This document shows, piece by piece, positions 34,083-44,737 of a DNA stretch of 64,000 nt (the stretch's first letter is position 1; every line of letters begins with the position of its first letter). Position numbers and translations under genes: made by a program. The notes under the pieces are model-generated. The model was not told the origin of the DNA and searched no databases. It saw nothing but the letters and a program-made list of their open reading frames with translations. Source of the stretch: Bryoerythrophyllum caledonicum (Eukaryota > Streptophyta > Bryopsida > Pottiales > Pottiaceae); contig OZ020518.1 in assembly GCA_963971425.1 (NCBI GenBank), forward strand, positions 16,310,990 to 16,374,989, in the 5' to 3' direction.

Positions 34083-34437
34083 AACAATGAATTATACTGG
34101 ATATTATAAACTGTATGCTTTGTAAATGTTAAGTCAAGAAGGTCTGTGGGATTTTGACCTTTCAATTTTGAAGATAAATGTTGTTGTCAATAACGTTATT
34201 TGTTGAGGTCCTTCTTTTCATTTGTTATTGTTAGTGTCTCGCCCCCAAACTTCACCTTCCAATATCTGTGAACACTTTTGAGTATTCTCCTGACCATTTC
34301 GACTGCCGAACGTTGGTATGGGAGGGGCACCCAGAGATCTCTGGTCGAATTCCTGTCACTTGAACTCCTCCTACCATATTTTCTCTTCATTCCAATGTTC
34401 AATTTCTAATTCGATGGTCTTGCCTTCTTATTTGCAG

Positions 34438-34968
34438 GTCATAATCATATCTTTCCGCGGTCCTCTCTGCTCGGATGAGGTCCTTGACTCAGCCAAATCC
34501 CGCTCCACGCAGTTGCCTTCCTTTGATGACACGGCAGATGTTGTTCGAATACTACTGCGGTATTTCAATGTCGTGATCTAGTCTCCTATGCGTCCAGATA
34601 GGCTCATGGAGGCGGCCCAAGTGTTATTGCCCCCAGACATCTTATCAGATATTCTTTTTTGCTATGCCAGCAAATAGACTCGAAGGCCTAGCTTTGTTAG
34701 GTTTCTCCGCATCTTCAAGAAGGCCTCATTTAATCCTCAAACAAGGCATTATTTGTAGCCTAAGTGTGTTGTTGTTGCAGATCTAGATCCATTCAAGAAT
34801 TCTAGAAAGGCTATAGTCCATTATCTAATGTATGGGAGACACCATACAGGACGGGTAGAGGGCATTTGTAAAGCATTTAAATTAGAATAGTTGAATCGAT
34901 TTTCCGTAGATTACACGTGCCTCTTAGCAACGGCCACCCTTTATTTATTGTATGACACTTTTTTATAA
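34438..34968 (+). pseudogene. frame interrupted only by TAG codons, unknown
   Basis: From an acceptor-like TTTGCAG at about 34,438 one plus-strand frame runs 177 codons to TAA at 34,966-34,968 with TAG at 34,579, 34,675, 34,756 and 34,888 but no other stop. Segments such as RLMEAAQVLLPPDILSDIL and SFVRFLRIFKKASF look protein-like (amphipathic helices). No domain recognised. Either a decayed exon in which CAG codons became TAG, or chance. Confidence 0.3.
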
Positions 34969-34995
34969 TGAAACAGTTTAGTATTGGACTCTTAC

Positions 34996-35350
34996 TCTAA
35001 TTTCATGCGGAGATATCCGGTTGCATGTTCTATCAATTGCGAGTAATTTCTGTCCGCAGCTCTGTCCCATTTTTCCCTACCACATTTTTCCCAACCACAC
35101 ATTTGCGATGTACAGTATGTCCATCAATTTCTATTCTCAGGACTCGGTTCTTTTTCTGAATTCCACCTTGATATTTTCCCGGAGATATCCGGTTGCATGC
35201 TGCGGACACACGTATTGTCTAAATTCAAATTTGGTTTCACTAGCCATTTCTTCCTTCATAAGTGTCATTGGTGATACATTTAATGCTTAAAAAGTACTCT
35301 AAACTCCTCGACTTTTATGCTTCACTATCTTTTAGGAGGCACATCTCCGG
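34996..35350. repeat. palindrome variants, right cluster
   Basis: CGGAGATATCCGG variants at about 35,006 and 35,180, both followed by TTGCATG, and a half copy (ATCTCCGGAT) near 35,344. These GATATC variants match those at the left end of the element (18.5-18.7 kb), so the variant form marks both extremities while the perfect AGATCT form occupies the middle. Confidence 0.75.
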
Positions 35351-35438
35351 ATCTTTCTTTTAGTCCTTAGTCCAGAATTCACCTCATAGTCCAGAAATAG
35401 TTGAATTGGGCATCCAAGTACACAATGGGCCACAACCC

Positions 35439-35630
35439 TTCTATTCGGGTTTACATCTAAACTTTGGGCCTTCTATTCGGATTTACATCTAAACTTTGGG
35501 CCTTCTATTCGGATTTACATCTAAACTTTGGGCCTTCTATTCGGGTTTACATCTAAACTTTGGGCCTTCTATTCGGGTTTACATCTAAATTTTGGGCCTT
35601 CTATTCGGGTTTACACCTAAACTTTGTGCC
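35439..35630 (+). repeat. subterminal array, six 32-bp units
   Basis: Six head-to-tail copies with exact 32-bp spacing (starts 35,439, 35,471, 35,503, 35,535, 35,567, 35,599). Each has TTCTATTCGG, then GTTTACATCTAAAC or its ATTTACATCTAAAC variant, then TTTGGGCC. The GTTTACA core is shared with the terminal repeat. One degenerate inverted counterpart lies near the left end (about 17,936-17,975). Arrays of this kind next to a terminus are often transposase-binding sites. Confidence 0.92.
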
Positions 35631-35715
35631 ACAACCCACTTCGAACTCCCTTGTTTGGTGGAAGATACCCTACTTACAATGATTTTATCCTTCAAGCGGG
35701 GTACCACTTGTGTCT

Positions 35716-35753
35716 ATGGGCTCCAACCCAAACCTTCACGTGTAAACATCCCC
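35716..35753 (-). repeat. right terminal inverted repeat of the 17.9-kb element
   Basis: Reading inward from 35,753: GGGGATGTTTACACG, then TTGGAGCCCA. It pairs with 17,848-17,886. The adjacent TTA at 35,754-35,756 duplicates TTA at 17,845-17,847. Confidence 0.78.
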
Positions 35754-35756
35754 TTA

Positions 35757-36006
35757 GTCAAGACCCTTACTTTTGGTCGTTGGTTGTGGGGGGTATCTAC
35801 TGCTGGCCACCCACTAAACATGGCTGCGCAGTTTGAAAATTCATAACTAATTCATTTTTCATCGAAAAAATATGAAATCACTTGGGTTGGAATTGTAATT
35901 CTATTGGCTATCACTGAAAAATGATAGTATAATTATCTCCTCTCTCCATATTCCTTCATAATTATCTTACACATTCCTTAACTTGTCGGTTTTAGGGGGC
36001 TTACCT
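35757..36006 (-). mobile_element. MITE family 1, copy 3, right part
   Basis: Continues the reverse-oriented MITE begun at 17,730, ending GGCTTACCT with TA outside. Together the two halves rebuild a MITE of about 365 bp. Its alignment to the copy at 1,805-2,134 defines the insertion point of the large element to the base. Confidence 0.87.
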
Positions 36007-36085
36007 TAACCAAATTAAATACTTCAACCTTACATTGCATTTTTGGTGTGTGTGTGTAACCCAAAAAACCTGAGCTACACACCGA

Positions 36086-36140
36086 ACCTCCAGGACTTGT
36101 GATAGGCTTGGGAGAGGTTCGGCAATCGTCATCCTCCTCG
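36086..36140 (+). other. motif shared with the PHIP1-like upstream region
   Basis: AACCTCCAGG, GATA and GGTTCGGCAATCGTC followed by CCTCCTC occur here in the same order as at 61,409-61,476, upstream of the PHIP1-like gene. Role unknown; it could be a repeat remnant or a shared promoter element. Confidence 0.55.
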
Positions 36141-36411
36141 TCTCACAGGACACATTCTCCGAGACACGGCGCTTGGTTGGAGCATAGACACACTGCATTT
36201 CCAACACACGTCTACGCAGAAAAGGCACGCTTCCATCTCTTTACAGAATCAGTGTTTTGCATAAAAAGTTTATTGTCCGAATTGTAGGACACAGTGCCCG
36301 GATTCTCAACACTCACGTGAAGAGATCAAACACTTGATAGTGCTCTAACAGCACAAAGAATGTGTAAGTTCCTCTACATGTCGATGCTGATGGAAACTAA
36401 GACTCACATGG

Positions 36412-36566
36412 CTAGAAGCCTGGTAAGTTGCTCGAAGGTAAGCTATGCACGTCGATTGCCTGCTTGATTATTGCTTCTGTGAGATCCATCTTACACTAGA
36501 AGCCTGGTAAATTGCTCGAAGGTAAGCAGTTCACGATTGCCTGCTTGATTATTGCTTCTGTAAGAT
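36412..36566 (+). repeat. direct duplication of ~72 bp downstream of peptide gene B
   Basis: A unit beginning TAGAAGCCTGGTAA and ending TTATTGCTTCTGT occurs at 36,412-36,482 and 36,495-36,564 with a few differences. It lies 3' of the minus-strand peptide gene, probably in its untranslated tail or just beyond. Confidence 0.8.
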
Positions 36567-36613
36567 CTAGTGCCGGTTCAATCCCCTGATCTATTATCCT
36601 TCCCAGTACCATT

Positions 36614-36925
36614 CTACCAGCGACCAGTATTGCAGTTCATGCCTTGCCAGGATCCGCAGCACCTTCCTTTCTCACACCGGTAGCTGCAGCAATCGTTGTC
36701 GTCCCTGCACCGGCTCCCGTCGTAACAAGACATACCACTCCGGCAGCCATTAGGGAACTTCCGTCGAACCTGAGACGCACATCCTGCATTGTAACTCCTC
36801 TCCAGCAGACGCCTAGCCGTGAACACCCGCGGATGTGACTCCTCCGAGGGACCATCTCCAAGACTCGCCGTGACACAGCTGAGCAGCACCACCAGGACCA
36901 TGATCCTCCACACTGGCGTCTTCAT
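36614..36925 (-). CDS. small secreted ten-cysteine peptide (knottin-like), copy B
   Basis: 103 residues from the ATG at 36,925; the frame is open 24 codons further up to an ATG at 36,997, but the hydrophobic signal peptide (VWRIMVLVVLLSCVTASLG) starts only at the inner Met, which I prefer. After an acidic pro-region come ARRLL and a basic mature part with ten cysteines, C-x11-C-x5-C-x5-C-x5-CC-x3-C-x4-CC-x7-C. The DDNDCCSYRCEKGRCC stretch is typical of cystine-knot peptides. It is a clear paralogue of the gene at 356-646, sharing RRLL, FPNGC, CC and CCGS. As in that copy, an LRR receptor kinase follows on the opposite strand, here starting only about 1.55 kb away. The pair could share a promoter region. 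Likely an apoplastic signal or antimicrobial peptide; target unknown. Confidence 0.78.
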   Translation of the reverse strand: MKTPVWRIMVLVVLLSCVTASLGDGPSEESHPRVFTARRLLERSYNAGCASQVRRKFPNGCRSGMSCYDGSRCRDDNDCCSYRCEKGRCCGSWQGMNCNTGRW

Positions 36926-38477
36926 CCGGCCTTCCGAGTACGCAGCTGCAAGAGTAGAGCACACACAGCCACTTCTACCAACCCTGCCGGCCCTCACTTA
37001 CTATTTCAAGCATTTCAGAAGTTGGTGAGTAAGTCGGGTCTCACAAAGACAAGAGCACCCTTATCCACATTCTACGGCGACACCTTTCGAGTGAGGAGCG
37101 ACAGGGTTCCTTGTAGTGTGCTTACCACACAGAACTCCGAACACGCACCTTGACGTGTTGACGAAACGACAGAATATGTTTTGTTCGGTGTGGGAGAGTG
37201 TTCATGCAAGGGGCGAGATCCTGACTTTATTCACTCGACGGAGCCCACGTGCGAGATGTTTGATGAGTATTTAGCTTCTCCTTTACCGATTTGGAGGCTA
37301 GGGCGTAGCCTGAAGGTGGATCCATGTCATATAGTACTCTCCAGCTAGCAAACTATTTGTGGTGAGGAATAGAGTAGTTGGGAGCTTGAAGATCCGAAAC
37401 TGCTACGCTGGCACTCACGTAACTCACGTTTCCACCTCTATTTTTAGTTAGTATTAATTGGTTTGCTCAACCACACCCCTCGTTGCCAATGGACGGGGAT
37501 GGATGGAGGTGTGAGAATTGGGCAAAACTTATCTTTGTATTGAAATAGTTACAGAGAGATCTGTGAAACTCAGTGAATGTGGTAAAATTATTTTGATTGA
37601 AATCATTTTATGCATGTGTGATACGAGTTGAGATGCATCAACTTGATAGAAAGTTTGAAGGCTCTTGTCATGCATACATGAAGGTTTGTGAATTTTGAAC
37701 GACACGACTTGCCACGGCATGCAAAAACGCCCAAGGTTTTAGAGTAAACTTTAAGCTTTCTAGTTTAGACCTTAGTTTAGTACATTGCATATGTTACCAT
37801 GGAAACGATGGAGAATGGATTCTGCTAAGTTAAGTGCTGGAGAGTTCCAAACTCAGCATTCATAAAGCATATCCAGATAGGGTGCTCTTTCAATGCAATC
37901 TATTAATAATTTTCTTACTGCGAAGTAACTCTCAATGAAAGTCCACCTACTTCTTCAATTAAAAAGGAAATATATATTCAAGAGCCCATATTCGGAATCC
38001 AGTTAAAATATAATTGGTTATAATATAAATCAATAAACTTTGAAAGCGAACAGAGGTTTTCCATTTTCAGTTGGCGCCAACTTGCCAAATTCTCTGAACC
38101 TGTTTTATCGATAGTTCACTACAGAACTTGACTTCTACAGTTTTTAACAGCGCGCCACCAAGATTACCGCAGATCATAAGAATCGGGACAAATGGACGTG
38201 AAAACAGCATTTCGCTACATTCTCATTCTATTCTTGGCACAGCATTAGCCAACAATAGCGAGAATATGAAATTGCGTCTATTGTAAATATATATAGGTTC
38301 AGCGTTGACATTGGCCTTGATTGCATGTGCCACCAGTTGATGCTCCAGGTAGCTCATCAATCTCGAACATGGAACAGTCTATGAGGTTTAGGGTACGTGT
38401 AAGGACTTTGCAGGAGATGGCCGAACGTCGAAGTTCCTTACTCTGCTAAAGCTCTTCTTTCGGCCACGAATGTGGAG
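36926..38477. other. divergent intergenic region between peptide B and kinase B
   Basis: About 1.55 kb between the start of the minus-strand peptide gene and the plus-strand receptor kinase. No open frame of note. It should hold both promoters and is the natural place to look for shared control of the two genes. Confidence 0.5.
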
Positions 38478-41400
38478 ATGGGTCATGCGTATCAGGCTGT
38501 TGGAATTTGGGCAGTGTTGGTCGTGCTGGTCTCGCACCTCGTCAAGCACACTCCAGCGCAGCAACAGGTGTTCACCTTCCAGGATACCGACCGTAAGTTC
38601 CGACTTCTCCCTCTGTCGCTGCAAAGTTGTGAACTAGGTCGACTGCTGTGAATGTGAGATTATTTTAGTTACATGTGTGATGTGCAGTGTATGGACTGCA
38701 GCAGCTTTACGAGGAGTGGAACAAGAGCACGCCCGAGCCGGAGAAGAACTTGGCGGGATGGAGAGAGATTCCCAACCTCCTCGAAAGCGGCGTATCAGAT
38801 CCAATTCCTTGTCCATGCTATGTAGAGTCGTGGCAAGGTGTGCTCTGTCTCCGGCAGCTGGTGCCCACCCCACCTGGATTTTTTTTCCAGGAGCATAACG
38901 TCAGTGTCGTCGGCTTGTAAGAATATCTTCTCACTTCTCATTCCTTTTTAACACATTGTTGAGATTGTGTCAATTGTTCAAGGAGAGATAGCACAAACTT
39001 TCGCTATGTGAGAACCGCTAATATGATCTACGCACATCCATTGATCAATGTCGCAATGTGAAGAAATGACTCTTCAATATTGTAGTAAAGCCTTGATCTG
39101 TTGATTTCTGATGTGAAAATCAATGCTTGTAAGTAATTCGTGTCTGAATTTATTTCATTGATTGTGCCCAGGACACTCACGAGTGCATCTCTCGAGGGCA
39201 CGTTGCCACCAGCAATCGGCAACCTCAGCAGTCTGGTCTCCTTGTAAGTGCTCCAACGATGTCCATGTGTGAGACTTTAGTCCGTTTCCTAGACTTGAAT
39301 TGTACAGTACAAGCTTTTGTAGGTCTTCCCAGGAAGCAGAGTTCCTGTAGACTCACAAGCATACGATATCTCTTTTTTCACATCAACTTGGTCGGTAACA
39401 CCTCACTTTTGTGCTCCTGTCTTTCGATTAGAACTTTTGAGGAGAATATTGATTGTGTCACCGTCAATTTTTGAATCGAGTTCTGTTTCATTCAAGGTTT
39501 ACTCGACTCATAGATTTGTTGCTATGCAGGGTTATAACAGGCAATAAAAGACTGACAGGCTTACTCCCTCGAGAACTGCGGCTTCTAGCTTATAATCTGA
39601 ACGTCTTGTAAGTATATTCAAAAAATCTTTTCAAGGACTCTGCCATTGCAAATACTACGTTATCAAAGTTGCAAAGTTCCCATTAAAAATACACATGAAT
39701 CTTGGATTTCCAATACTAAAGAGCTGCACTCATTTTACTGTCAGGGACCTCCGAGACAATGCCTTCAGAGGATCAATACCAAGAGCACTTTCCACCTTGC
39801 AACAACTTCAGGAGCTGTAAGTAGTACCGTTGTTCCCTCTTAACATAGTTTGTACGGTGATTAATATCAAAACGAATCCAGTGTCCGGTTAATACTCTGT
39901 TCATATTGAGTAATAAAATGGATATGAAAACAAGTGTGAAGGCTGCCTGTGTGTGTGCTAATCTTTCGGTTGTCCTTTCTCCTTGCTCTGCCAGTGATTT
40001 GAGTAGGAACAGGTTTGGTGGGAGCCTAAAAGTTGAATTCAGAAAGATGCAATGGCTACGGACTCTGAATCTGTCTCGGAACTTGCTGGGAGGACGCATA
40101 ATTCAGGACTATTTTCATGATTTGGATAAACTGATTACTCTGTAAGTTGCATGCGTATAATCGGCTTCGTAATAGTCCAGGTGCAGCTTTCATATTCTGA
40201 GGTTTTGGTGGCATGTTTCGTAGCTAGATGTCCTTGCTTACTTTGGTTGGATCATCTTCCACATGTGACTGGTGCAGAGATTTGTCTTCCAACAACTTTA
40301 CTGGACCCCTCTTTAACTTGACAAAGAGCCCTTCTTTGAACTCCTTGTAAGTATCTTCATGCCATTCTTATCTGTTAGCAACATCCTGGTTATAGTGACA
40401 ATACTTGTAGCGTATTCTAGAATAATTTGTAAAATTCATGCTACCATACATAATGGGAGTTGATGAATATGGAGTTCCACGTTGGGAATTTTGGAGGGAA
40501 ACACTAACTTGATCTAAGTAGAGGTTCGAGTTTTACCTCATTTTTGTAAGCTTCGTTTGAAGTTGATTGTGTATGTCAAGCATGCTTGAGTATTGGTTAT
40601 GTAGTTGAAGTGGTTGAAGTTGCTTTGCTTAGGTATGGTAATATGAAGTATAATTTTGTTGGTGTTTTGTCATTTTTGTGTGCAAGGAATTTGAGCGACA
40701 ATAGGTTCAGTGGAGAAGTAAATCCCTCAGAGATTTTGAACTTCACCAATAGCTTCAACTTGAAAGTGTTGGACCTTTCTAACAACTCACTTACTGGCCT
40801 TCTGCCTGATTTTGGTGCTTGGACTAACTTGAAAATTTTGTAAGTGTATCTGATTATCAAATTTTTATTTTTTGAAAGCCATAGTTATTTGTGTTGGATT
40901 GAAATAGTTATTTGTGTCAAACAAATAATAATACTCCTTTGTTGGTCTTGAATGTTTATAAACTTCTGAATAATCATATGTGCTATGCTTGCAATAATGT
41001 GGCATATTTTTTACTTTACCAGAGATTTGAGTTACAACCAATTTCAAGCTGCACCATTTCCAGCATGGACTAAGAGTCTCAAAGGAGACTTGCAAATTTT
41101 GTAAGTTTTGGTCAAACTTAGTACAATAGTCTATCAATGTATCTGCAATAAAAAGAATTGGTATTTAGTATTGAATAAAGTGCTTACTAGATTTGTGGTG
41201 CTTGTAGTATGAGATTTGTAGAGTGATTAGGAACATTATATTGAACTTTGGTGTATTTTGTTAGTCATAACTTATTGTGTACTGAAAGGGATGAAATCTT
41301 TGCGTACATGTGCAGAAGGCTACAAGAAAATAATTTGATTGATCAATTTCCAAACCAATTTTTTCAAGACTTCAAGTATCTCAAGATGTTGTAAGTGTAA

Positions 41401-44400
41401 CTAATACTTGAAGTCTTGAATTCAAGAAAAGGTTCTAAACTTACTTTGTGGCCTTTTGGCATCCTTTAGTTGTTTTGCTATTATATATCTCTATGTGCAT
41501 CTAAAACCAAAAATAATTGTAATATGTTCAAATGATCAAAGCCCCAATGTAGACTTTGAAATCAGCCATCAAATATTTTAAACAATTTTGAAATAAATAA
41601 AATTCTTTAGATGTTCAAATACAGGAGCTGCAATGTTCTTCTTGTTATTCTAATACAATGTCCTTTTTTAATTTCATGAAAATTGCAGATCCTTCGACAA
41701 CAATCAAATCAACGGAACATTTGACATTGGAGACATTGTTGGACTTTCAAAGCTGCAATCAATAAGTCTTACAAACAACAACATTACAGATGTTGTTTAC
41801 AATGGTTCAACTTTTAAAGCGATTGAGAAGTTCGGCATCAAGTAAGATATTTGAATTTATTTCATTGACTTTGTAGATATCACCAAAACACACTTTTTTA
41901 TCCTGAACAAATCAACATATTTAACATAAGTTGCAACATGTATCAGCCTCCAAGGAAACCCGGTCTGTGATGACATTCTACCACAAGAGTACTTAAAACA
42001 TTGTGTTTGTGAGCGAAAGTGCATTGATCCAGGTAATACTATTTTATCCAAACGCAATGACATGTGTATGGAATTCTTGATTGTTGATACCACTTTTGTA
42101 CAAATGTGCTTTTAATGTAATGAGGTAGAACAGGATCTAATTATGGCGATACCGTTTTATTCAACCATATTGTAATTTGTATATATCGTTGTCGAATGTG
42201 TTTCAGAAATCCCAAGTTCAAGTGAAAAGTCTGTCGCGTTGCTTGCATCAAGTGTTGCCGCTTCTGTATTGACAATATTCATTCTCTTCATCAGCCTAGT
42301 GGCTTGGAAAACCAAAACAGAGAAACACAAATTACAGCTTCAAGTTCAACAATGTAAGTCTTATATTATTCTATGCAAGCGCCCTGTATATCTAGAAAAT
42401 TTACCCTTCATGAGAAGTCATTGTCTAGTATAGTATGAATTTGAGTGTTTCAACTGATATTTTGCAGATTTTGCTGAGAAAGACATTAAGCCTACAATTT
42501 TCACTTTCAATCAACTTCGTAATGCAACTGAAGATTTTTCCGAGCGCAATAGAATTGGAAACGGGAGCTTTGGAATTGTGTACAAGGTAACCCCTGAACT
42601 CTTTAAACTCTATCATGAATTATGGTTTATTTTTTAACACCCAAAGTGCGCAAGCATTTCTATTTGATGTTCTTCCAAAGTCTTAACAAGTCAAATGCAT
42701 GAAGACAAGATGAAGGAGAGGATTAGTCCTGCAGACACTATTTGAACACTTTTTAAAATGCGTTACGACACAATTTAATGGTTGTACATGTGCAGGGTTC
42801 TCTTCAAGGAACTAATGAAGAGATTGCCGTGAAGCAATTGTTCACGAAAAACCAACAAAGCATCACCGAGTTTTTGAATGAGGTGGTTGTTGTGACAGCC
42901 ATCAAGCATCGCAACCTTGTCAATTTGAAAGGTTGTTGTGTTTGTGAAGACCAAAGGCTTTTGGTTTACGAGTATCTGGACAACAACGATTTGGCACGCC
43001 ATCTATTTGGTAAGAAAAACATCCGGATCATCGTATTAGCCTGTAAAATAATAAAACAACGGAAAGTAGACACAAACAAATAAATTTCTTAATCGCTTTA
43101 AAAAAATAGAGATTTGCCAAGAAAACCAATATGACATTCTGGTTATTTTTGAACATGTGTTCTTTGCATGTTGAGAGTTTCCAGAAGTCATCAGAGATGT
43201 TGAGAATTATGGTAGCATTTCACGTACTTTTGGGAAGAATAATGTCCAACATCATAGATTTCAGAGATATACTAGATGCCATATTTGTGAAATGCCGCTA
43301 TACTTTTCAACATCTACTTGATAGGTAATACAATAATCACTATGATTTTTTATGAAGTTTTTCAGCTTATGTACGAGGTCCAGAAGGTGTAACACTTGGA
43401 AAGGGAGAGCCACATGGTGACTGACAAAAAATCTGAGACTTTCGTTTTACTTCTGCAGGAGGTCCAAGGGGAAAGAACCGACTCTTGGATTGGCAAACAC
43501 GGTTTAGTATATGCTTGGGAGTGGCCAGGGGCTTGCATTACCTTCATACATCAGCTCAACCAAGGATCATCCATCGAGACATAAAAGCCAGCAACGTTTT
43601 GTTGGACAAGGATTTCCTACCAAAGATTGCAGATTTCGGGTTGGCTCTGTTCTTTCCAGATGAACAAAGCCGTATCATCACAAGTGAAATTGCTGGTACC
43701 AGGTGAGTTTCAGCAAGCCCTTGTCATAACCGTGGGAAATCGATCAACTCAGTTGGCATGAAATGCAAGTATTTTTAATATATATATGCTCAAATGACCC
43801 CACCTGAGAATCTCACCTCTCACGAAGCACCTCAATCTATCAAACGTCATAGCTTCGAAGCCCGAAAAAACCGCTTCTCATGTATTATACTTCATGAAAG
43901 AAACACTAGCACAGACAGGGCTGTTTTCGACACTTTTACAGGGAACACAAGTTTTCGAGACTGTTTTTTACGATTCTGTTTACGACACTTCACCAAAATG
44001 TGTAGAATTTTGATTGGCATAGACATGATCCCCATTTGTACCAGTGAATTTAAGCTGAATGTTACCGGCCACTGGATAGTAAATTCAAAATTATGATTAC
44101 TGAGATCATGCACATTTGCAGAGGTTATTGGGCACCTGAGTACGCAACATTAGGCCAACTCAGCGAAAAAGCCGACACCTACAGCTATGGAGTGCTTCTT
44201 CTGGAGCTGGTCAGTGGAAGAAAGAACCTCGATCACAGCTTGCCAGAGCAGAAACACTACCTCTGTCAATGGGTACGTCAACAAGTTACATACTACTGCC
44301 TTTCAATTACACCTTCAGATCCAAATCATATATACTCTCACAAGAGAAACGTCTAGATATGTCGATGTTCACGAGGCGCTTGATGTCATAAGTCTGGACT

Positions 44401-44737
44401 AACGAATCCATTTGGCAATACACAGGCAAGGGAACTGTACATCCAAGCGAACGTGACGGAACTTTTTGATCCATCGCTGGCCCTAAGCAGAGACGAAGAA
44501 GTGAGAGTGCGGCGCATCATCAACATAGCCCTGCTGTGCATCCAGGTGGAACCCGAAAGAAGACCCACGATGGCTGCGGTTGTGGCGACGCTCGAAGGAA
44601 GCCTGAACTTGGGGCCCGAAGGAATGAGACAAGTTTCTCAAGAGATCGAAGAAGCACAGCTCTCGCGGGAAGCTATCTCCGTTGAAACGTTCGGTGAGAA
44701 TATGGGTTCTTCAACCGTCAGTCTGCGCGCTCGCTAG
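38478..44737 (+). CDS. LRR receptor-like kinase B (18 exons, 837 aa, intact)
   Basis: Exons: 38478-38592, 38688-38916, 39172-39243, 39530-39607, 39745-39816, 39995-40141, 40278-40346, 40687-40839, 41023-41100, 41316-41390, 41689-41841, 41947-42032, 42207-42353, 42468-42586, 42796-43009, 43459-43702, 44122-44272, 44426-44737. All GT-AG; the sum is 2,514 nt in one frame ending TAG. Signal peptide (1-28), LRRNT cap [13 protein letters not shown], about a dozen LRRs, CxC juxtamembrane segment (VCERKC), one transmembrane helix (about 453-475), kinase with GNGSFG, IAVK, HRDIK, DFG and APE. Exon count and phases equal those of kinase A, and most exon lengths are identical or within a few codons, so the two arose by duplication. 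Introns are much shorter here. The main protein difference is the tail: 104 codons in the last exon against 159 in A. Probably an active plasma-membrane receptor. Confidence 0.94.

Larger units (their letters stand above)
17848..35753. mobile_element. 17.9-kb DNA transposon with dispersed palindromes
   Basis: Boundaries are given by the split MITE: the left MITE half stops at TTA (17,845-17,847) and the right half resumes after TTA (35,754-35,756), a 3-bp duplication. The two ends are imperfect inverted repeats: reading inward, AAGGCTCTTTACA on the left and GGGGATGTTTACA on the right, then TGGAGCCCA at nearly the same offset (37-38 bp), and GGTACCCCG further in. TTA duplication and a GGGGATGTTT-type end recall PIF/Harbinger, but no Harbinger transposase is visible; the transposase-like gene is of the DUF7869 kind. 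Contents: acidic ORF (-), DUF7869 gene (-), telomere-like tract, purine arrays, ParB-like gene (+), NIF phosphatase-like fragment (+), and a 32-bp subterminal array. Several frames have stops or shifts, so this copy is probably defective. Confidence 0.82.

Noticed and set aside
18891..34968. Genome-wide reassignment of TAG to a sense codon
   Set aside because: Both intact receptor kinases end in TAG at the expected place and contain none internally, so TAG is a normal stop in this genome.
18510..35192. The repeated CCGGAGATCTCCGG sites as a CRISPR-like array
   Set aside because: Spacing ranges from tens to thousands of bases, the repeat is a short palindrome, and the setting is a eukaryotic transposon with introns.
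356..36925. The cysteine-rich peptides as RALF peptides
   Set aside because: They share an RRxL-like site but have ten cysteines in a CC-containing scaffold and no YISY motif.
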